From CAYWYR01 sp964462685 (lineage in GTDB: Bacteria > Bacteroidota > Ignavibacteria > Kapaibacteriales > UBA2268), in the NCBI GenBank assembly GCA_964462685.1, contig CAYWYR010000014.1, positions 1-64,000 of the forward strand: a stretch of 64,000 bases of DNA, given 5' to 3'. Position numbers and translations under genes: made by a program. Positions 9,692 through 18,266 of this stretch are shown here, in pieces. The notes below the pieces were generated by a model. That model was not told the DNA's origin and ran no database searches. It saw only the letters and a program-made list of their open reading frames with translations. Position 1 is the stretch's first letter; every line of letters begins with the position of its first letter.

Positions 9692-10930
9692 TTGATTAAG
9701 ATAGGAAATAGAGAACTTCGGTTAAGTGCGAGTTATCAGTCCAAAATAGTATTGAGGGTAATATTCGGTATTCTGATTGTTGCTTTGATAATGGGTGTAA
9801 TAATTTTCACTCAAAATCTTGTGGATGAGCTTTCAGAAAGGGAAAAAAACCTTCTCGGCCTTTACCTTGATATATACGAACAGATACTCGATCCGGAAAC
9901 AGACAAGACTCAAGCTTATTTTATGTTAAAGGAAATTGAGCAGAACCTGACTCTACCGTTTCTGCTTACAGATGCTGAGAGTAACCCTATCTATCCTTTT
10001 GCGGTCAATACAATCAATATACCCATTCCTTCCGATTATACTATTGAGGAGCAAAGGGAATATCTGAACAATCTGATAAAGGAATACGGTAGTACTTATG
10101 AACCTATTGAATTCCGGGATGTGGATGGCAGGCTACTCAATAAGTTCTACTACAGCCATTCCCCTTATATCGATAAGATATCTTACTTCCCCATAGTAGC
10201 TATAATGATAGTTTCCTTTTTGATAGTAATCGGTTATTTTACTTTCTCCAACTTCCGTAATAATGAAGAGCAGAAAGTATGGGTTGGTATGTCAAAGGAA
10301 GCGGCACATCAGCTTGGTACTCCTCTGTCATCGCTTCTGGCATGGATGGAGATCCTGAAATACTCTATCGATGATCCAGCACAGATACAAGAAGCCTTAT
10401 CGGAGATGAACAAGGATATCGACAGGCTCAATACTATCGCTACAAGATTCTCGAAAATCGGTTCTGAGCCAGAACTGAAACGAGAGAACATTAAGGAACT
10501 TATTGAGACAACTTCATATTATTTCGATAAAAGGCTTCCGCACCTCGGCAGAAAGGTGACTATTATCCGTAAATATGATGAAAAACCACTATATGTAAAG
10601 ATAAATATAGAGCTCTTTTCCTGGGTTTTTGAGAATCTTATCAAGAACGCTGCCGAAGCAATAGACACTAAACAGGGCACCATTACTTTTAGTACATACA
10701 AACAAGGCAGCAAAGCATTCATCGTTATCAAGGATACTGGAAAAGGGATGAACGCTAAAACCAGAAAGCAGGTATTTAGCCCAGGATTCACAACAAAAAA
10801 ACGTGGTTGGGGTTTAGGCCTATCACTTACTAAGAGAATCGTTGAACAGTATCACAGCGGCAAAATCATAATAAGAGAATCCGCACCTGGTGTGGGTACT
10901 ACTTTTCTTATCGAACTACCAATAGCATAG
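9692..10930 (+). CDS. orphan sensor histidine kinase (PorY-like candidate)
   Basis: The 412-residue protein has TM1 (about 19-40), a periplasmic sensor region of about 125 residues, TM2 (about 166-185), then a histidine-kinase core. The phospho-acceptor is His206 in KEAAHQLGTPLSS, followed by the N box FENLIKNAAEA, the G1 box DTGKGM and the G2 box GWGLGLSL. No response regulator is adjacent, so it is an orphan kinase. A TTG start is used; the next gene, an MscS-type channel, begins 12 bp after its stop and is probably co-transcribed. This architecture is common for orphan kinases in Bacteroidota, including PorY, the partner of PorX. Since porX lies about 10 kb away, a PorY role is possible but unproven. 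Confidence 0.88.
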   Translation: MIKIGNRELRLSASYQSKIVLRVIFGILIVALIMGVIIFTQNLVDELSEREKNLLGLYLDIYEQILDPETDKTQAYFMLKEIEQNLTLPFLLTDAESNPIYPFAVNTINIPIPSDYTIEEQREYLNNLIKEYGSTYEPIEFRDVDGRLLNKFYYSHSPYIDKISYFPIVAIMIVSFLIVIGYFTFSNFRNNEEQKVWVGMSKEAAHQLGTPLSSLLAWMEILKYSIDDPAQIQEALSEMNKDIDRLNTIATRFSKIGSEPELKRENIKELIETTSYYFDKRLPHLGRKVTIIRKYDEKPLYVKINIELFSWVFENLIKNAAEAIDTKQGTITFSTYKQGSKAFIVIKDTGKGMNAKTRKQVFSPGFTTKKRGWGLGLSLTKRIVEQYHSGKIIIRESAPGVGTTFLIELPIA

Positions 10931-10942
10931 AATAAATCGAAT

Positions 10943-11803
10943 ATGGAAGATTTTTTAAAAAACCTCTCGGCCCTCGAGTTCAATATCGACTTCGGCATTG
11001 CCGATCTGGTAAAACTCCTATTCGTAATAGCAATAACATGGTTTATTCTTTATACCCTCAAAAAGTTTCTCCGCTCACCTAATAAGCTTGTCCGGTTCGA
11101 TATCGGAACGAAAAGCGCTATTTACCAGATTCTGAAGTACTTTTTGATAGTAATATCGGTATCAAGTATTCTCAGCGTTTTCGGAATTGATATCACAGCT
11201 TTACTGGTAGGTTCGGCAGCATTGCTTGTTGGTGTAGGCCTTGGGCTACAGCAGACTTTCAATGATTTGTTCTCTGGGTTTATCATACTTTTTGAAGGGA
11301 GCGTTCACGTTACCGATGTAGTCGAGATAGACGGCATCGTAGGCCGAGTACAGGAAATAGGTATCAGGACATCAAAAGTAAGGACTAGGGATGATATCAT
11401 TCTTATCATACCTAACTCAAAATTCATCGTGGATAATGTAACGAACTGGTCCTATGACAATATGAAGACCAGATTCAGGGTAAGCGTAGGGGTTACTTAT
11501 GGTACCGATCCTGAGCTGGTAAGGGAATGCTTGCTTAAAGCCGCCGAAGGTAACCCGCAGATCAGCCATGATCCTGTACCTTTTGTATGGTTTGATGATT
11601 TCGGCAATTCATCCTTAGACTTTAGCCTCCACTTCTGGACAGAAGATATCTTCCGTGTAGAAGTACTGAAAAGTGATCTAAGGTTCGCAATAGCTGCCAG
11701 CCTCAAAGAATATAATATCACCGTACCTTTCCCTCAGCGGGATCTGCATATAAAATCAGTAGAAGACAGTTTCAAGATAGAGAAGATAGATAGCGGTAAA
11801 TAG
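10943..11803 (+). CDS. MscS-family mechanosensitive ion channel
   Basis: The 286-residue protein has three to four membrane helices in the first 100 residues. The pore-lining helix is Gly/Ala-rich (VGSAALLVGVGLGLQQTFND), followed by the FSGFIILFEG turn and the beta domain with IPNSKFIVDNVTNWS, as in small MscS channels. It opens under membrane tension to release solutes during hypo-osmotic shock. It starts 12 bp after the sensor kinase, suggesting an operon. The size and pore motif fit the standard family; no extra domains are seen. Confidence 0.92.
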   Translation: MEDFLKNLSALEFNIDFGIADLVKLLFVIAITWFILYTLKKFLRSPNKLVRFDIGTKSAIYQILKYFLIVISVSSILSVFGIDITALLVGSAALLVGVGLGLQQTFNDLFSGFIILFEGSVHVTDVVEIDGIVGRVQEIGIRTSKVRTRDDIILIIPNSKFIVDNVTNWSYDNMKTRFRVSVGVTYGTDPELVRECLLKAAEGNPQISHDPVPFVWFDDFGNSSLDFSLHFWTEDIFRVEVLKSDLRFAIAASLKEYNITVPFPQRDLHIKSVEDSFKIEKIDSGK

Positions 11804-12097
11804 ACCTGAATTTTGCTCATATCAGCATTCGAATATACTAATCTATCTTTCCACTAGAACTAATAGCTGAATATCAGTGAAAAACACGTAGTGGCTAGGT
11901 GGTTGTATCAATCACTCGCCCCTTAACATTCCCACAAGTCATAGCTTTCCTTTGCTATTGTTTTAAGATTAAGTAAATTTCAATCTCAAACGGATGTACT
12001 ATCTTGTAAACTGTTGATCAACCAATCTTTTTTTTCATCCGAAATGAATACAGATAAAAATTACAATTGTTAAAATAACCAAGGTACAGCGTAAATA
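11804..12097. other. intergenic region upstream of hppA
   Basis: These 294 bp separate the MscS gene from hppA. I see no open frame, tRNA or clear hairpin terminator. The last part (AACCAAGGTACAG before the ATG) gives a weak ribosome site. A promoter for hppA is expected here but no motif is convincing. Confidence 0.4.
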
Positions 12098-14269
12098 ATG
12101 AACGCATTAATCTGGTCGATACCTATTGCAGGGGTCTTAGCCCTGATATTCACTTACGTTCGGTCTTCGTGGGTAAGCAAGCAAAGCGAAGGGAACGAGA
12201 GAATGGCGAATATCGCCAAGTACATAGCCGATGGAGCAATGGCTTTCCTGAGGGCAGAGTATAAAGTACTCAGCATCTTTGTTGTTATCGTTGCGATCCT
12301 ATTGTTTTTTAAGGACAACGGTTCTCTTGATAGCTCGCCGCTTGTAGCTTTGTCATTCGTCATCGGTGCTGTCTGTTCAGCTCTCGCTGGTTTTATCGGG
12401 ATGAAAGTAGCTACTAAAGCTAACGTGAGAACAACCAATGCGGCGATAACCGGTCTCGGCAAAGCTCTTGAAGTAGCTTTCACAGGCGGTTCGGTAATGG
12501 GTATGGGTGTAGTTGGCCTAGGTGTTCTTGGTCTTTCAGTACTCTTTATCCTATATGCTGGGATGTTTGGCACAGATACGCCTGAAGGTTTGCTTCGGGT
12601 TATCAATGTTGTTACAGGATTCTCTTTTGGTGCATCATCGATAGCGCTTTTCGCCAGAGTTGGCGGAGGTATCTACACTAAGGCAGCCGATGTGGGTGCT
12701 GATCTTGTTGGTAAAGTAGAAGCCGGTATCCCTGAGGATCACCCGCTTAACCCCGCAACAATCGCGGATAACGTGGGTGATAACGTAGGTGACGTTGCTG
12801 GTATGGGAGCCGATCTCTTTGAGTCTTATGTTGGCTCGATAATCGGTACGATGGTTCTCGGTGCGGCGTTCTTCAACGTTCCAGAGTTTGTTACTACTGA
12901 ATTTGGCTCGCTTTCAGCTGTTCTACTTCCTCTCGTACTAGCTGCGGTAGGTATAGTTGTTTCGATACTTGGTACATTCTTCGTTAAAGTAAAAGAAGGT
13001 GGCAACCCTCAGACTGCACTTAATATCGGTGAATTTGGCGCTGCTGGGCTTATGCTTGTTCTTTCGTTCTTTATTATACAGTGGATGCTACCTGAGAGCT
13101 GGAGCTATGCAGGAATCGAATATAGCTCAATGGGCGTATTCTGGGCAACTATCGTAGGTTTGACCGCTGGCGTTCTGGTAGGTAAAGTTACCGAGCACTA
13201 CACAGGTACCGGTACCGGCCCTGTTAAGTCTATAGTAAGACAGTCCGTTACCGGATCTGCAACGAATATTATCGCTGGCTTAGGTGTCGGTATGCGATCA
13301 ACGGCTATTCCTATCTTGCTTATAGCAGCGGCGATCGTTCTTTCTTATGAGTTTTCCGGCTTATACGGTATCGCCATAGCGGCTGTTGGTATGCTTTCCA
13401 CAACTGGTATTCAGTTAGCGGTTGATGCTTACGGACCAATTTCGGACAATGCCGGTGGTATCGCCGAGATGGCGCAACTACCTAAAGATGTTAGACAGAG
13501 AACAGATAAACTTGATGCAGTTGGTAATACTACAGCGGCAATAGGTAAAGGTTTTGCCATAGCTTCGGCGGCTCTTACAGCTTTGGCACTTTTCGCGGCT
13601 TATATGCAGCAGACTGGCATTTCAGCTATAGATATAGCAAATCCTTATGTTATGGCTGGACTTCTAGTAGGTGCAATGCTTCCTTTCGTATTCTCTGCCT
13701 TGGCGATGGATGCGGTCGGCCGAGCGGCAATGTCTATGATTAAAGAAGTACGTCGCCAGTTCGCGGAAATCCCAGCACTTAAAAATGCACTTGCTGTGAT
13801 GAAGGAAAAAGGTAGCGATCCTAAGAACTGGAACGCCAACGATCTTGCTATATACGAAGCATCAGAAGGTAAGGCGGAATATGCAAAATGCGTTGAGATT
13901 TCAACGAAAGCCTCTATCAAGGAAATGATGATTCCAGGAGTGCTTGCAGTAGCTGCTCCAGTTATAGTCGGCTTTATTTTCGGGGCTGAGACGCTTGGCG
14001 GCCTTCTTGCAGGAGTAACCGTATCTGGAGTTCTGATGGCGATCTTTCAGTCCAACGCAGGCGGCGCGTGGGATAATGCTAAGAAAATGTTCGAGGAAGG
14101 CGTTGAGATTGAAGGTAAAATGTACCACAAAGGTTCAGAAGCTCACAAAGCCGCTGTAACAGGTGATACAGTAGGTGATCCTTTCAAAGATACATCAGGC
14201 CCGTCAATCAATATCCTTATCAAGCTTATGGCAGTTGTATCGCTTGTAATAGCCACAGCTATCGTTTGA
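12098..14269 (+). CDS. hppA: membrane-bound cation-pumping pyrophosphatase, K+-dependent type
   Basis: The 723-residue protein has about 16 membrane segments. It couples hydrolysis of pyrophosphate to export of H+ or Na+ across the inner membrane. The catalytic signature is at about residues 200-240: KAADVGADLVGK followed by EDHPLNPATIADNVGDNVGD. The segment GNTTAAIGKGFAI carries Ala where K+-independent enzymes have Lys, which places it in the K+-dependent class. That class includes both H+ and Na+ pumps, so the ion is undecided. The gene ends at a strong terminator. Its last 48 codons and that terminator are repeated almost exactly 1020 bp downstream, which marks an insertion event. Confidence 0.97.
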   Translation: MNALIWSIPIAGVLALIFTYVRSSWVSKQSEGNERMANIAKYIADGAMAFLRAEYKVLSIFVVIVAILLFFKDNGSLDSSPLVALSFVIGAVCSALAGFIGMKVATKANVRTTNAAITGLGKALEVAFTGGSVMGMGVVGLGVLGLSVLFILYAGMFGTDTPEGLLRVINVVTGFSFGASSIALFARVGGGIYTKAADVGADLVGKVEAGIPEDHPLNPATIADNVGDNVGDVAGMGADLFESYVGSIIGTMVLGAAFFNVPEFVTTEFGSLSAVLLPLVLAAVGIVVSILGTFFVKVKEGGNPQTALNIGEFGAAGLMLVLSFFIIQWMLPESWSYAGIEYSSMGVFWATIVGLTAGVLVGKVTEHYTGTGTGPVKSIVRQSVTGSATNIIAGLGVGMRSTAIPILLIAAAIVLSYEFSGLYGIAIAAVGMLSTTGIQLAVDAYGPISDNAGGIAEMAQLPKDVRQRTDKLDAVGNTTAAIGKGFAIASAALTALALFAAYMQQTGISAIDIANPYVMAGLLVGAMLPFVFSALAMDAVGRAAMSMIKEVRRQFAEIPALKNALAVMKEKGSDPKNWNANDLAIYEASEGKAEYAKCVEISTKASIKEMMIPGVLAVAAPVIVGFIFGAETLGGLLAGVTVSGVLMAIFQSNAGGAWDNAKKMFEEGVEIEGKMYHKGSEAHKAAVTGDTVGDPFKDTSGPSINILIKLMAVVSLVIATAIV

Positions 14270-14335
14270 TCAGCTTTGATATCTATCTACATAGAAGCCC
14301 CTCAGCGGAAATGTTGAGGGGCTTTTTTTGTCACT
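14126..14335 (+). repeat. direct repeat copy A: hppA 3' end plus terminator
   Basis: This 210-bp stretch is the final 48 codons of hppA, the stop and the terminator. It is repeated at 15146-15355 with only three substitutions (207/210): the stop TGA versus TAA, one base in the terminator stem, and one base after the T-run. The two copies flank the first PIN-domain toxin-antitoxin module. Confidence 0.97.
14295..14330 (+). terminator. rho-independent terminator of hppA
   Basis: A 9-bp GC-rich perfect stem (AGCCCCTCA at 14296-14304 with TGAGGGGCT at 14315-14323) is followed by seven Ts. It lies 26 bp after the hppA stop and should end the transcript before the toxin-antitoxin genes. A near-identical copy is at 15315-15350. 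Confidence 0.93.
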
Positions 14336-14387
14336 AAACCTAGGATGTGTCCGTAATAGGAGAAAAAGAGATTAAAAATTTTACGGA

Positions 14388-14648
14388 ATGGAGATGGAGA
14401 CATTAAGTATAGAAATAATCAATCCTGGTGCAAAGGAATTAATATTAAATCTAGAAAGCATGAATTTAATAAAAATTCACAGCGACGGATCAATAAAGAT
14501 GGAAACAGACAGTAAAGATGCTGCGAGGAAAGAGCTATTGAAGCTTGTGCAAGATCTCGGTGATAATGATTTTGCACCATTGAGTTTAGAAGAAATCACG
14601 AAAGAAGTTGAGATTGTAAGAAAAGAGAGATACGAGAGAGAGAATTGA
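14388..14648 (+). CDS. antitoxin of PIN-domain module 1
   Basis: This 86-residue protein precedes a PIN-family toxin and overlaps its start (TTGA), the usual antitoxin-toxin order and coupling. The C-terminal part (LSLEEITKEVEIVRKERY) resembles the toxin-wrapping tail seen in antitoxins of COG1569-type PIN toxins. No clear DNA-binding fold is recognised in the N-terminal half. Two in-frame ATGs lie at the start (MEMET) and either could be used. The module sits between two copies of the hppA 3' end, so it is probably a recent arrival. Confidence 0.7.
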   Translation: MEMETLSIEIINPGAKELILNLESMNLIKIHSDGSIKMETDSKDAARKELLKLVQDLGDNDFAPLSLEEITKEVEIVRKERYEREN

Positions 14649-15049
14649 ACGTAATCATTGATAACAATCTCTTTATCAGTTTTATTATAGGTGGTAAACT
14701 CGAACCGATTATTCATGATTTTGTTAATAGAAAGATTAATCTCTTATATTCAGATAAATTGATAAATGAGTTCGAAGATGTAATTCTAAGAGATAAATTC
14801 AGAAAATATTTTAGTATATCAGCAGCTATCAACTTAAAAAAGAATATTCAGATACTCGGAACGAAAGTATCAACTACATCTAGTATCAACATCTGCCGTG
14901 ACCCTAAAGACAATTTCCTATTGGATCTAGCTGTGGATGGAGCTGCGGACTACCTTATCACTGGAGACAAAGACCTACTAATCCTTCAACAGATCGATAA
15001 GTGCAAGATTGTTACATGGCAGAGATTTAATGAGATCGTCAGTCAATAA
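14645..15049 (+). CDS. PIN-domain toxin, COG1569 type (module 1)
   Basis: The 134-residue protein has the PIN acidic set: Asp6 in VIIDNNLF, Glu in NEFEDVI, Asp in CRDPKDNFLLDLA and Asp in ITGDKDLL. It is therefore a likely metal-dependent ribonuclease that blocks translation when its antitoxin is lost. The start is TTG, overlapping the antitoxin stop. No terminator follows directly; transcription would run into the duplicated hppA tail and its terminator. The exact RNA target cannot be told from sequence. Confidence 0.85.
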   Translation: MNVIIDNNLFISFIIGGKLEPIIHDFVNRKINLLYSDKLINEFEDVILRDKFRKYFSISAAINLKKNIQILGTKVSTTSSINICRDPKDNFLLDLAVDGAADYLITGDKDLLILQQIDKCKIVTWQRFNEIVSQ

Positions 15050-15108
15050 TCTAGCTATCTGGCCAACTCTCACTAGTTATATTATCAAAAAATAGTTTAG
15101 CCTTTTAT

Positions 15109-15355
15109 TCAATGATGGGGTTGTGACATAGACGGCAAGACATATCACAAAGGTTCAGAAGCTCACAAAGCCGCTGTAACAGGTGATACAGTAGGTGATC
15201 CTTTCAAAGATACATCAGGCCCGTCAATCAATATCCTTATCAAGCTTATGGCAGTTGTATCGCTTGTAATAGCCACAGCTATCGTTTAATCAGCTTTGAT
15301 ATCTATCTACATAGAAGCCCCTCAGCGGAAATGTCGAGGGGCTTTTTTTATCACT
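15109..15355 (+). pseudogene. hppA: remnant of hppA 3' end with terminator (repeat copy B)
   Basis: From 15146 to 15355 the sequence equals the hppA tail and terminator at 207/210. Upstream, about 15109-15145, it is still hppA-like but diverged: reading through a 2-base insertion gives FNDGV then DIDGKTYHKG against FEEGV and EIEGKMYHKG in the intact gene. Homology stops further upstream. So this is not a simple short duplication of the resident gene; it includes a hppA segment from a slightly different allele. The frame ends at TAA instead of TGA. It cannot encode a working protein. Confidence 0.93.
15315..15350 (+). terminator. duplicated hppA terminator
   Basis: This is the copy of the hppA terminator, with stem AGCCCCTC pairing with GAGGGGCT and a seven-T run. 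One T-to-C change at 15335 removes the innermost pair. It now lies between the two PIN modules and probably ends transcription of module 1. Confidence 0.88.
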
Positions 15356-15436
15356 TATAGTACTTATATAAACGCATAACATAAGTCATATCAGTACGTA
15401 ATGAAATGTACTTCTAATACGTACAAGGCTTTATAT

Positions 15437-15685
15437 ATGGACACTAAACTCACGTTGAAATTCGATGCTGAAATAATAGCAGATGCAAAAAAATACGCTG
15501 CATCAAAAGGTCAAAGTCTATCTAGGATAATCGAATCGTATCTAAAGTTTCTTACAACTAAACAACAAACACAGAATGTAGAAATCAGTCCATTTATCAA
15601 AAGTTTAACCGATGGTGTCGATGCTAATATAGAAAGACCGTCTGAAGATGAATATAAGAAGTATCTTGAGGACAAGTATAAATGA
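15437..15685 (+). CDS. antitoxin of PIN-domain module 2 (DUF6364-like)
   Basis: I choose the ATG at 15437 (MDTKLTLKFD, 82 residues) over an upstream ATG because antitoxins of this type begin with this beta strand. The pattern LKFDAEIIADAKKYAASKGQ then SLSRIIESYL is a ribbon-helix-helix-like DNA-binding region, followed by an acidic toxin-binding tail. Its stop overlaps the toxin start as ATGA. It is not related in sequence to the module 1 antitoxin. Confidence 0.82.
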   Translation: MDTKLTLKFDAEIIADAKKYAASKGQSLSRIIESYLKFLTTKQQTQNVEISPFIKSLTDGVDANIERPSEDEYKKYLEDKYK

Positions 15686-16101
15686 CTAAAGTTTTTCTTG
15701 ATACTAACATTATCATAGATTTCCTTGCTAAAAGGGAACCTTTTTATATTCCAGCCGCTGAAATACTTGAAATGGCAAGTAGGGATTTGATTCAAATCAT
15801 TGTTTCAGCATTATCAATTCCTACTGTACATTACATATTAAGTAAAATCATCAAAGACCGTTCTACTTTAATGAGAAATCTAAGGAATTTTAAGACAATA
15901 GTCGAGATATCTGATCTGACCGACGGTATAATAGAAAGGGGTTTTAATTCAGATATCAGTGATTTTGAGGATGCACTCCAATATAATTGTGCTCTGGATT
16001 CAAACTGCGAAGTAGTAATAACAAGAAACGTAAAAGATTACAAAACTTCAAAAATCCCAGTTATGGATGCTGAAAACTACGTAAAGCTATACTTCCATTA
16101 G
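15682..16101 (+). CDS. VapC-like PIN-domain toxin (module 2)
   Basis: The 139-residue protein starts with the PIN signature VFLDTNIIIDFLAKREPF and contains SDFEDALQY and VITRNVKDY, the typical positions of the catalytic acidic residues. It is a probable site-specific ribonuclease neutralised by the upstream ribbon-helix-helix-like antitoxin. It lies just outside the duplicated hppA tail, so two unrelated PIN modules are stacked at one site. The target RNA is unknown. Confidence 0.9.
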   Translation: MTKVFLDTNIIIDFLAKREPFYIPAAEILEMASRDLIQIIVSALSIPTVHYILSKIIKDRSTLMRNLRNFKTIVEISDLTDGIIERGFNSDISDFEDALQYNCALDSNCEVVITRNVKDYKTSKIPVMDAENYVKLYFH

Positions 16102-16195
16102 TCGATGCATTTAAGTAATATGCCAGATTATGATAATAATAATATCCACTACTTAAGATCATAATTTCGTCATCTTACATAAAGTATGAGGCTAT

Positions 16196-17416
16196 ATGGA
16201 AAGCGAAAAAAAAAAATACATTATCGGTGCAGGTATAAGCGGTCTTATAGCTGCCATTGAACTTGAAAAATCTGGCTATAAGCCTACTATTATAGAAGCT
16301 GCTGATGAAGTAGGCGGCCGGGTAAAGACACTTAACGCAAACGGACATGATCTCGATGTTGGCTTCCAGGTATTGCTAGACGCCTACCCGATGGCGAATA
16401 AATATCTTGATCTGAAAGCTCTTGATCTCGTCAGGCTAGAATCGGGCGCTCAGATATATGCTGATGGTAAAACATACCGAATTGGCGATCCCCTCAGAAA
16501 CCTGGGCATTCTATTGCCTACTCTGATAGCCGATATTGGAACGATAGGGGACAAGCTCAAAATTCTTAGGCTGAACGCTTCGCTAAAAAATAAATCTATA
16601 GAAACTATATTCTCATCACCAGAAAAAACTACTCTTGAGTATCTAAAGGACTTTGGCTTTTCTAAAAGGATCATCAGCAGATTCTTCCGGCCGTTCTTCG
16701 CTGGTATATTTCTTGAACCTGATCTGAGAACTTCCAGCCGTATGTTTGAGTTCGTTTACAAAATGTTCGGCGAGGGTCATGCAACCATACCGAGAGGCGG
16801 CATAGGTGATATTAGTAAGCAGCTGAAAAGTAAGCTCAAGAGTACTGAGTTCATGTTAAATACTAAAGTAGCCAAGGTTGATTCAGAAGCGATTACACTC
16901 GATTCAGGTAAGTCAATTGAGCATAACGGTGTGATAGTGGCAACGAACTTGCAATCGATAATCGAGGGATCAAGACAAGAGGAAACGAACTGGAAGTCCT
17001 GTATGTGCCTGTACTTTGAGGTTGACAAGACAAACATCCCCGATAAAACCATCGCCCTGGTAGCTGATAACGGCAGATTATCTAACAATCTATACGGCTA
17101 CAAGGACTCCATAGGTCGCAATATTCTATCTGTTACCGTTCTGGAGTTTAAAAACAAGTCAGAAGAAGAACTTATTGAAATTGTGGCTAATGAGGTTAAT
17201 AAATACACTTGTGCGAAAAAAATAGATTTCATTCACAAATACCGCATCGATCAGGCATTGCCAGACATCTCTGACCTCAAATCGACCTTTGATCCGCGAT
17301 CTAACGAAATCATCGAGAACGTTTTTGTTGCTGGGGATCACACTCTCAATGCATCGCTGAACGCCGCAATGGAGTCAGGTCGATTGGCTGCTGCGGCGGT
17401 GGCTAAAGAAGAATAA
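16196..17416 (+). CDS. FAD-dependent amine oxidase/phytoene desaturase-like oxidoreductase
   Basis: The 406-residue protein has an N-terminal Rossmann dinucleotide motif (IIGAGISGLIAAIELEKSG, residues 9-27), then the Arg-rich VGGRVKT segment and GHDLDVGFQVL. It ends with the FAD-binding VFVAGDHT...NAAMESGRLAA. This is the protoporphyrinogen oxidase/amine oxidase/desaturase superfamily. The substrate cannot be deduced; such stand-alone genes in this lineage are often annotated simply as NAD(P)/FAD-dependent oxidoreductases. The ATG follows ATGAGG as a weak ribosome site. No partner gene is adjacent. Confidence 0.88.
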   Translation: MESEKKKYIIGAGISGLIAAIELEKSGYKPTIIEAADEVGGRVKTLNANGHDLDVGFQVLLDAYPMANKYLDLKALDLVRLESGAQIYADGKTYRIGDPLRNLGILLPTLIADIGTIGDKLKILRLNASLKNKSIETIFSSPEKTTLEYLKDFGFSKRIISRFFRPFFAGIFLEPDLRTSSRMFEFVYKMFGEGHATIPRGGIGDISKQLKSKLKSTEFMLNTKVAKVDSEAITLDSGKSIEHNGVIVATNLQSIIEGSRQEETNWKSCMCLYFEVDKTNIPDKTIALVADNGRLSNNLYGYKDSIGRNILSVTVLEFKNKSEEELIEIVANEVNKYTCAKKIDFIHKYRIDQALPDISDLKSTFDPRSNEIIENVFVAGDHTLNASLNAAMESGRLAAAAVAKEE

Positions 17417-17586
17417 ACCTTTAAGCTACTATTTTCTTAGTTTAATTTGTTCAGTGCATTATACGATCATATACTAGCTATACACATCGACATTGGAAAA
17501 TTTACTCGCAATATAACTTGATAATTACTTATTTTAGATGTTAGTAGAAATATTCATATCGTTATATATTGCAAAGGTTGTAAATT

Positions 17587-18213
17587 ATGAAACAGGTTTC
17601 ACCATTCAAATCAGTTGATGAAGCTTTTAAATCATTGGACAATGGCGGCCGCCTTTACAACATATTTACTAAAGCAAATGACAATATTATTACCAGTTCA
17701 GAATTATCAAAGGCCGGCGGTGGTTTAAATAATAAGTTCAAAGCAGTATTGTATCTAGAAATGGTTCTAAAAGGACTTACTGATGATGACAAAAAAAAGA
17801 TTTACGGATCATTAAATACTTCCCTGAAAGCTGATTATGATAAGTATAAACCAGAACTTAATTATCTTTTAGATGATAAAACAAACCAAGACAAAGCTAT
17901 ACTTAGTGTAATTTTAGAAGGTAAGATCACGCCTATTACCGACTGGCCTACTTTTTCAGGTTATATTCCTGTACCTAGTTTGATTAATGGAACGCTTATG
18001 GAGACGATGAGTCCTATAAAAGATAACTTTGATATTTTTATGCTATCGGTAGATCATCCCGAACCTTTCAATATTGTAGTTTGTGCTATCCAAAATACTC
18101 TTAATATTGAGGACAACCGGATGACTATTGGTGGAATACTAAGCGAATACTATCTTTCAGAGTATAAAAACCAAGGCAAAAGCACATTTCTTGAAGGTAT
18201 TTTTTATTCCTGA
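17587..18213 (+). CDS. hypothetical protein, 208 aa
   Basis: I do not recognise this protein. It is soluble, without signal peptide or membrane segment. The N-terminal half is helical and charged, and the C-terminal half contains hydrophobic beta-like stretches (FDIFMLSVDH, FNIVVCAIQN). It is AT-rich and stands alone between the FAD oxidoreductase and the convergent DUF255 gene. The frame is intact with an ATG start (AAAGG about 10 bases upstream). It is probably an accessory gene. Confidence 0.6.
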   Translation: MKQVSPFKSVDEAFKSLDNGGRLYNIFTKANDNIITSSELSKAGGGLNNKFKAVLYLEMVLKGLTDDDKKKIYGSLNTSLKADYDKYKPELNYLLDDKTNQDKAILSVILEGKITPITDWPTFSGYIPVPSLINGTLMETMSPIKDNFDIFMLSVDHPEPFNIVVCAIQNTLNIEDNRMTIGGILSEYYLSEYKNQGKSTFLEGIFYS

Positions 18214-18266
18214 ACGTCGGTGATATCAACTACTGATATTTATCATACCTTTAAGGCTTAATGGTA

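Noticed and set aside
12154..12606. 150-codon open frame opposite hppA
   Set aside because: Antisense shadow of a highly conserved gene; composition is Thr/Pro/Arg-rich as expected for the complement of membrane helices.
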